Below are positions 38,953 through 44,538 of a DNA stretch of 44,538 bases, piece after piece. The stretch covers positions 640 to 45,177 of the forward strand of contig MTLU01000008.1 of the NCBI GenBank assembly GCA_002010975.1. Reading direction: 5' to 3'. Under the pieces are notes generated by a model. It was not told the origin of the DNA. It did no database searches and worked only from the letters and a program-made list of their open reading frames with translations. Both the position numbers and the translations under genes were made by a program. The DNA comes from Candidatus Bathyarchaeota archaeon JdFR-07. Its GTDB lineage: Archaea; Thermoproteota; Bathyarchaeia; Bathyarchaeales; Bathycorpusculaceae. How positions within the stretch are numbered: the first letter of the stretch is position 1; every line of letters starts with the position of its first letter.

Positions 38953-39606
38953 TTACGGTTTTATCTTAACAGGCTTACCCATAGAAGTTTTAATGTAAGC
39001 ATAATCGATGTTCTTGATTCCTCTTTTAAGCTTTCCTTCTATGACCCTCAAAACTGTCTGAATATTGTCTGCTATCTCCTCTTCCTTCATGCTTTCTGTT
39101 CCTACGCGGCATTGTAAAATTGGTTGATTACGCATTCTAATTCTAACCGTTTTACGATGTTTCTCTATTAATCCTGATATATCAGCTGCTGGAGGGACTG
39201 GTACAGGCAGCTTTCCTCTAGGACCTAAAGCTGGACCTAAAATTTTTCCCACAGAAGGCATTAAAGGAGCTTCAACTAAGAAAACGTCATATTCGTTTGC
39301 TATTTTACGCAGTTCTCGTTTCTTACCAGCTAACCCTTCTAGTTCACTTTTATCCATAATTCTGTCTGCTTTAGCCTTTTTAGCTTTCAAGGCCAGTTCT
39401 CCTGAGGCTATGACGCATATTTTGTTCTGTTTATTGGGAATGGAATGTGGGAGTTCTATAACTTCTTGAATTCGTCCTTCTGGTGATCTCATGTCTATGT
39501 CTTTTAGAGTCAGAATAAACTCTATGGATTGGGTAAATTTTCTTTTACCAGCATTTCCCTTCGCTTCGTTAACTGCTTTTAATATTGTTTTCTTGTCTAA
39601 GGGCAT
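38953..39606 (-). CDS. rpl1: Ribosomal protein L1
   Basis: 217 aa; FTQSIEFILTLKDIDMRSPEGRIQEVIELPH, MPSVGKILGPALGPRGKLPVPVPP. Confidence 0.97.
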   Translation of the reverse strand: MPLDKKTILKAVNEAKGNAGKRKFTQSIEFILTLKDIDMRSPEGRIQEVIELPHSIPNKQNKICVIASGELALKAKKAKADRIMDKSELEGLAGKKRELRKIANEYDVFLVEAPLMPSVGKILGPALGPRGKLPVPVPPAADISGLIEKHRKTVRIRMRNQPILQCRVGTESMKEEEIADNIQTVLRVIEGKLKRGIKNIDYAYIKTSMGKPVKIKP

Positions 39607-39659
39607 TTTGAAAACCTCGTGCCATTGAGGGAATGGAACGCGGTTATAAAAATATTGTC

Positions 39660-40154
39660 TTATCCTTCACTTTTACTAAATATTTCATCATATTTGCCTT
39701 CGTCGATTTCTCTCTGTAATTCTTTGGGATCTTTTCCTTCCACGGTGACTCCTATGCTAACGCAGCTTCCTAAAACCTCTTTCACTGCAGCCTTTATGGT
39801 CTTTGCTAGAAGCTTCGGTCGTTTAATTTTCGCTATACGGACAATTTGCTCAAGGGTAAGATCACCAACTTTCTGTGTGTTAGGGGTTGCAGATCCCTTC
39901 TCAATTTTTAACTCACTCACAATCAAAGCGGCCGTTGTCGGCGTTCCCACACTAACTTCAAATTCTTTTGTTTCTGGATCTACTGTAACTTTCACGGGAA
40001 CTTTCATTCCAGAATAATCCTTTGTAAGCTCGTTTATTTTATTCACAATGGCCACTACGTTTACTCCCAAGGGTCCTAATGCAGGACCTAAGGGTGGACC
40101 TGCAGTGGCTTGTCCTCCACTTACAAGAAGGTCAATAACTTTTTTCTCAACCAT
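39660..40154 (-). CDS. rpl11: Ribosomal protein L11
   Basis: 164 aa; LVSGGQATAGPPLGPALGPLGVNVVAIVNKINELTKDYSGMKVPVKV. Confidence 0.97.
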   Translation of the reverse strand: MVEKKVIDLLVSGGQATAGPPLGPALGPLGVNVVAIVNKINELTKDYSGMKVPVKVTVDPETKEFEVSVGTPTTAALIVSELKIEKGSATPNTQKVGDLTLEQIVRIAKIKRPKLLAKTIKAAVKEVLGSCVSIGVTVEGKDPKELQREIDEGKYDEIFSKSEG

Positions 40155-40156
40155 TT

Positions 40157-40645
40157 TTAAGTTTCACCGCTTTCTGCTTTGGCTTTTTCCACCAATTTAA
40201 CATAATCTGAATGAACAGTTATGGGCAGCGTAAAAGTCGCCTCTAACAATTCAAGTGTAACTTCAGCTTTTCCTCTATCTATGCGAGTAATTTTTGCACG
40301 CATACCTTTGAATGGTCCTCCCGTAACTTCAACAATGTCGTTTTGGCTTAACTCTTCAATTATGGGTTTTCTTACTATATACCTCTCAATTTCAGAAAAG
40401 TCAACGACTCCAGGGACTCTTTGGCGTACATGTCTGACACCTGATATGGCTTCTTCCACAAAATGCGGGCCCTCCGCCTCTAAGAAAACATATCCCTTTA
40501 AGGTGTCGGGTACAAGAACCGCTTTTATTGGTATTTTATTCATCTCTATTTTTGCAGCAACAAATTTAGCTACATTTTTTTCTTGCCCAGTGGTTGTTTT
40601 GACTGCAAAAATTTTAGTGGGAGGTTCTTGCTCCTTTTTGTCCAT
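40157..40645 (-). CDS. spt5: Transcription elongation factor Spt5/NusG
   Basis: 162 aa; FAVKTTTGQEKNVAKFVA, KGYVFLEAEG, NDIVEVTGGPFKGMRAKITRIDRGKAEVTLELLEATFTLPITVHSDYVKLV (KOW). Confidence 0.93.
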   Translation of the reverse strand: MDKKEQEPPTKIFAVKTTTGQEKNVAKFVAAKIEMNKIPIKAVLVPDTLKGYVFLEAEGPHFVEEAISGVRHVRQRVPGVVDFSEIERYIVRKPIIEELSQNDIVEVTGGPFKGMRAKITRIDRGKAEVTLELLEATFTLPITVHSDYVKLVEKAKAESGET

Positions 40646-40660
40646 GGAATTATCTTCCTT

Positions 40661-40840
40661 TTAAGGGGAACCACCGGGCTGAAGAACTACTGCTAATAAT
40701 TTAATTACAAATCCTATTAGACCTACTGCCCCTATACCTAGAAAGCATATTTTTATGGAGAGCCAAAGCTCGCTTTTTCCAGGCTTTACGGCAAGTTTTA
40801 ATGTTCTAGTACATTGGGAGAGGAAGGATCTTAAGCCCAT
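40661..40840 (-). CDS. secE: Protein translocase SecE/Sec61 gamma subunit (59 aa, absent from the ORF track)
   Basis: Reverse strand ATG at 40840: MGLRSFLSQCTRTLKLAVKPGKSELWLSIKICFLGIGAVGLIGFVIKLLAVVLQPGGSP*; KP-K-E-W-----C--G---G--G single-TM pattern, conserved position next to spt5. Confidence 0.88.
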   Translation of the reverse strand: MGLRSFLSQCTRTLKLAVKPGKSELWLSIKICFLGIGAVGLIGFVIKLLAVVLQPGGSP

Positions 40841-40933
40841 GGTTCATCGCAAACTCAACATTTCAATACGAATATAAAGGTTACTGTGGAATTGGATTCT
40901 ATTAACTTTTCTCTGAAAATGGAAAGATAGACT

Positions 40934-41758
40934 TTAAACTTTTTCAAAAGGTAAATTTATTTCTCTAAGCATATCTATCAATTTCGGTTTGTACTTACCC
41001 TTTATTCCTTTCCAATCTAAAACTGCAGATTCAACTTTTTCCAATGTTTTCACAGTGCATTGCCTGAGATTCTCCAAATCTATGCTAGGAATGGCATATT
41101 TAGGAATGATATGTCCAAAAGCCTTGTCCTCTTCTAATGCGATTCTCGTAAACTTTTTGTTGTAATGAGGTCCTCCTATACCAAGGACAGCTTCTGCAGG
41201 AAAATGGTCAAACATTGATGTAGCCTTTATGGCTGCGTGGGCAACAACTTCTGCCGCTCTTAGGTCTCTCCATTGCTTCGGTGAGCTTCCTAATTCAACA
41301 AACATTGTAGGTACATCTAAACTTGGTCCATGATGAGTACATTCATAAGAAACCTCATAATCAAGATTCCTTTTTTCTTTAAAATGCATCATGGTCATCA
41401 AAGCATATCTCATGGCATTTGCTGGAGACACCGAAACTTTTTTGGGGATACCCCCTAACTGCGCTTGGTCCAAGTTTCCAGGGGTATGTACAGATAATGT
41501 TGGAGTACCACTTATGCTGCTGTGGCGTGAAATGAAAATCACAAGCTCTAGGTTTTCCATAAAGCCAGTTATGTTTTGTGCATATACCGCCTCATCTTTT
41601 AAAGTTACGAGTTTAACAACCTTTTCATTAACTTCTCTAAAATAAACAGGGTTTTCTTGAAAAGTTTCGGCAGTTTCTCTAAAATTATAATTGGACAAAA
41701 TCTGTTCTGCAATGTTTAAACTGGCTATATCCTTCTTTGAAGCGACTATTAGGATCAT
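40934..41758 (-). CDS. dtdA: D-aminoacyl-tRNA deacylase (archaeal DtdA type)
   Basis: 274 aa; VIFISRHSSISGTPTLSVHTPGN, YECTHHGPSLDVPTMFVELGSSPKQW, VLGIGGPHYNKKFTRIALE, GHIIPKYAI. Confidence 0.93.
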   Translation of the reverse strand: MILIVASKKDIASLNIAEQILSNYNFRETAETFQENPVYFREVNEKVVKLVTLKDEAVYAQNITGFMENLELVIFISRHSSISGTPTLSVHTPGNLDQAQLGGIPKKVSVSPANAMRYALMTMMHFKEKRNLDYEVSYECTHHGPSLDVPTMFVELGSSPKQWRDLRAAEVVAHAAIKATSMFDHFPAEAVLGIGGPHYNKKFTRIALEEDKAFGHIIPKYAIPSIDLENLRQCTVKTLEKVESAVLDWKGIKGKYKPKLIDMLREINLPFEKV

Positions 41759-41863
41759 TTCTACTTTCCTTTACCACTCTCTTGCTCTAAAACAAATGCT
41801 CCACAAAGTTTATAATTGTTAAAGAAAGTTGAAGCTTGCAAAATGAATAAGGGTGTTTAAAAG

Positions 41864-42781
41864 ATGATGCACTTAATTAACTTCAAAGAACTATCTGGTC
41901 AACAACTTATAGAAATCATTGATAAAGGTATTGAAGTTAAACATAATCCAAAAAAATATCGAAGTGCCCTAAACGGCAAATCATTAGCCATGATCTTCCA
42001 GAAAACTTCGACAAGAACGCGCGTATCCTTTGAAGTTGCTATGACCCAATTGGGAGGACATGCTCTTTACATTGACTGGAGAACAACAAATTTTACTATT
42101 GCAGATGTTTATGATGAAACCCAATACTTGTCACGTAATGTTGACTGCATAATGGCAAGATTGCTGAGAAACTCTGATTTACAAGTTATGGCAAGGGCTT
42201 CTCATGTACCTGTGATTAATGGATGCGATGAGAAATACCATCCAAGTCAGGCTATAGCAGATTTAATGACAATGAAGGAAAAAAAGAACAAATTGAAAGG
42301 TGTAAAACTTGTTTACATAGGAATTCATAACAACGTTTGCAACTCTCTTATAGAAGCCTGCACGAAAACTGGCGTGCAAATAACAACAGTAACGCCTATA
42401 TTTAATGAACCCTCAAGAGACGATGAACTTCTAGAGAAGGCTAGAAAAACAGGGCTTTGGAAAACCACCACAAATGTAAAAGAGGAGGTTAAAGACGCCG
42501 ATTTTGTTTATACGGACACTTGGATTGACATGGAATTTTTCCAAGACCCAAAATTCGCTGCAGAAAAAGATAAACGCATTAAGCTTATGAAGCCTTTTCA
42601 AATCAACGAAGATTTGCTGAAGGAAAGTAACGCCTTTATAATGCATGATATGCCTATTCATAGAGGATATGAGATAAGTGCCGATGTCATCGAAAGTCCT
42701 AATTCGATAATATATGAGCAAAGCGAAAATAGACTGTATTCAGCGAAAGCAATACTTCTAAAGTTGTTAGAAAAATACTAG
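41864..42781 (+). CDS. Aspartate/ornithine carbamoyltransferase family protein, atypical acceptor-site motifs
   Basis: 305 aa; carbamoyl-phosphate loop FQKTSTRTRVSFEVAMTQLGGHALY conserved; EKYHPSQA, VYIGIHNNVCNSL, DTWIDMEFF and HDMPIHRG replace the usual HPCQ, GDGNNV, D-W-SMG and HCLP motifs. Confidence 0.85.
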   Translation: MMHLINFKELSGQQLIEIIDKGIEVKHNPKKYRSALNGKSLAMIFQKTSTRTRVSFEVAMTQLGGHALYIDWRTTNFTIADVYDETQYLSRNVDCIMARLLRNSDLQVMARASHVPVINGCDEKYHPSQAIADLMTMKEKKNKLKGVKLVYIGIHNNVCNSLIEACTKTGVQITTVTPIFNEPSRDDELLEKARKTGLWKTTTNVKEEVKDADFVYTDTWIDMEFFQDPKFAAEKDKRIKLMKPFQINEDLLKESNAFIMHDMPIHRGYEISADVIESPNSIIYEQSENRLYSAKAILLKLLEKY

Positions 42782-42840
42782 AAGAGTTATCCTTTTTTAT
42801 GCACTAAAGTGATGATTAAAATTAAGGTTTTAGATAAAAG

Positions 42841-43746
42841 CTATTTCAAAATCATGTTCACAAATTTTTCTGGGTTAAATTGTTCTAAATCTTCATAGGT
42901 TTGACCAGTGCCGATGAACAAGATAGGCTTCTTTGTAGCGTAGGTAACGCTAATGGCTGAGCCTCCTTTAATGTCAGCATCCACCTTTGTAAGTATAGTT
43001 GCATCAATGTTCACACTTTTATGAAATTCCTCCGCTTGCATGACTGCATCGTTTCCAGTAAGGGAATCTACCGTTAAGACTGTAAGGTCAGGATTTACGA
43101 TGCGCTTAATTTTGGCTAATTCGTTCATTAAGTTTCGATTTGTCTGTATTCTTCCAGCAGTGTCTATTAAAACCACGTTTATTCCATGAGCTTTCGCATG
43201 ATTTATAGTGTCATAGGCTACTGCTGCAGGATCTGCTCCATATTTGTGCTTGATCATTCGAATTCCTAATCGTTTAGCATGTTCTTCTAATTGTTCGATA
43301 GATCCAGCTCTATAGGTGTCACTACATGCCAGTACCACAGAATATCCCTTCCTGTTAAGAAACCGTGCAATTTTGGCTATGGTTGTTGTTTTTCCTGTGC
43401 CGTTTATTCCAACAAAAACTATAACAAAAGGTTCGCCTTTCTTACGTTTTTCTTCTACAGCTTTTAGCAGATTTATATTATTATTTGTTTGCATTACTTC
43501 CAGAAGTACTTCTCTCAAGTTTTTTTCCACAATTTTTCTGCGATCTTCAAGTCTTCTTATCTGCACTCCTTCCAATCTTTTTTCTATTTCATTGCATATT
43601 TTTTCTGCTACAGGAAAAGCAACATCATTTTCTACAAGACTTAGCTTGAACTCAGAGAGTATTGAACGAAGATTTTCAGCCTTAAGCTCTGTAGTTGTAA
43701 CTTTGTTCACAAGATTTTTAAGCCCAGACTTAAGTTTCTCAAACAT
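42841..43746 (-). CDS. ftsY: Signal recognition particle receptor FtsY
   Basis: 301 aa; FVGINGTGKTTTIAKIARFLNRKGYSVVLACSDTYRAGSIEQLEEHA, DTAGR, LTKVDADIKGGSAISVTYATKKPILFIGTGQTYEDLEQF. Confidence 0.95.
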   Translation of the reverse strand: MFEKLKSGLKNLVNKVTTTELKAENLRSILSEFKLSLVENDVAFPVAEKICNEIEKRLEGVQIRRLEDRRKIVEKNLREVLLEVMQTNNNINLLKAVEEKRKKGEPFVIVFVGINGTGKTTTIAKIARFLNRKGYSVVLACSDTYRAGSIEQLEEHAKRLGIRMIKHKYGADPAAVAYDTINHAKAHGINVVLIDTAGRIQTNRNLMNELAKIKRIVNPDLTVLTVDSLTGNDAVMQAEEFHKSVNIDATILTKVDADIKGGSAISVTYATKKPILFIGTGQTYEDLEQFNPEKFVNMILK

Positions 43747-43747
43747 T

Positions 43748-44185
43748 TTATGACGTTTTCCCTTCTCTTAATTCAACCACAAGCCTGTCAAATTTTTCTT
43801 TGTCTTCACTCATTTTCTCTGCTACTCTTGCAAGCTGCTGTTGGAGAGAGGTTCTTGATTTTTCAAGGTTTTCTAGACGACTTTTAATAATTTCTTTTGC
43901 TTCTTGCAAGGTTTTTTCTACAGAAATTCCTGCGCCCATTCCCACTATTATTTTGTCTGGATTTGAAAGTCTCGCTTTGATATATGAATTGCCACCTATG
44001 GGAACCAGTAGTTCAGAATTTTCTTTTTCTTCTTCTAAGCCTTCAAGCGTCATGCTTGCATAGGTTAAATCTGTGATTGCAGCGTTTATCATGTTAATTC
44101 TGGACTGTATAGCCTCGCCTGTCTGTTCAAGAAAACGCATTTCAACGCTTAGTTTGCGGAGTTTTTCTTCAGTTTTACTCGCCAC
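43748..44185 (-). CDS. pfdA: Prefoldin alpha subunit
   Basis: 145 aa coiled-coil; LLVPIGGNSYIKARLSNPDKIIVGMGAGISVEKTLQEAKEII. Confidence 0.93.
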   Translation of the reverse strand: MASKTEEKLRKLSVEMRFLEQTGEAIQSRINMINAAITDLTYASMTLEGLEEEKENSELLVPIGGNSYIKARLSNPDKIIVGMGAGISVEKTLQEAKEIIKSRLENLEKSRTSLQQQLARVAEKMSEDKEKFDRLVVELREGKTS

Positions 44186-44417
44186 CTTTTTCTTCTCCTA
44201 CAACAAGTTTTTTTAGCAGGGGATTTTCTATTTCTTGAGGCGGGATCTCTTTAACATCGAATATTTTTATGTGAAAACGTTTTACTCTATGTTTACTTCC
44301 CAATTCAGCATAAACCCTTTCTACAGCATGTTCAGGTTTGATGGCTATTATTTCCTTCCTGAAAGGCGTTTTCAAGTTTGGTTTTCGAATTTCTCCTGTT
44401 ACTCTGAAAACTTTCAT
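44175..44417 (-). CDS. rplX: Ribosomal protein LX/L18Ae (L20A)
   Basis: 80 aa; MKVFRVTGEIRKPNLKTPFRKEIIAIKPEHAVERVYAELGSKHRVKRFHIKI; conserved neighbourhood with aIF6, pfdA, ftsY. Confidence 0.93.
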   Translation of the reverse strand: MKVFRVTGEIRKPNLKTPFRKEIIAIKPEHAVERVYAELGSKHRVKRFHIKIFDVKEIPPQEIENPLLKKLVVGEEKGGE

Positions 44418-44418
44418 A

Positions 44419-44538
44419 CTATCTACTCTCCTTTACAACATCCAATGCGTTCCCAATTATAAACATCTCGGGTCCTGTGGTTAGAGAACCAGCAACTGCT
44501 GTGTAACGATTGCATATTAAGCCTGTGCCAATATAGGG
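44419..44538 (-). CDS. eif6: C-terminal fragment of translation initiation factor 6 (aIF6), truncated by window end
   Basis: Reverse strand frame PYIGTGLICNRYTAVAGSLTTGPEMFIIGNALDVVKESR*; TTGPE motif and position upstream of L18Ae as in archaeal aIF6. Confidence 0.82.
   Translation of the reverse strand, partial: PYIGTGLICNRYTAVAGSLTTGPEMFIIGNALDVVKESR

Noticed and set aside
42795-42840. Second gtgatga C-box-like sequence between the carbamoyltransferase and ftsY
   Set aside because: No D box follows within a normal C/D sRNA length; short convergent intergenic spacer.

Overview
This 44.5 kb window is archaeal chromosome. The evidence is archaeal-type ribosomal stalk genes (L11-L1-L10-L12), Spt5/NusG, SecE, FtsY, prefoldin alpha, LX/L18Ae, aIF6, DtdA, archaeal AsnRS and GlyRS, EndA, a UbiA-family lipid prenyltransferase, SPOUT/DUF171 and many GTG/TTG starts. 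A TACK/Bathyarchaeia-like lineage is plausible but is inference only. From left to right it contains: (1) a copper P-type ATPase C-terminus and a sugar-metabolism block (GT4 glycogen-synthase-like, pyruvate kinase, a decayed class I aldolase, and an alpha-glucan phosphorylase with an N-terminal YHS metal-binding domain); (2) a gene-poor accessory stretch (~5.7-11.4 kb) with two intact toxin-antitoxin pairs, an orphan RHH microprotein, a frameshifted RelE relic and an interrupted membrane gene; (3) a transport/energy block (CBS protein with an apparent ribosome-hibernation-like tail, Kef-type antiporter, H+/Na+-PPase, P2-type cation ATPase, acetate permease, acetyl-CoA synthetase); (4) housekeeping genes to the end, including an atypical carbamoyltransferase. 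I recognise no CRISPR array, rRNA, tRNA or prophage. The best candidates for something new are the YHS-phosphorylase fusion, the CBS-HPF-like fusion, the wHTH-VIT1-like fusion, the divergent carbamoyltransferase and the pyruvate kinase with an altered K+ site. I do not see a clearly novel multi-gene defence-type system. All family calls come from reading motifs by eye, with no database search.
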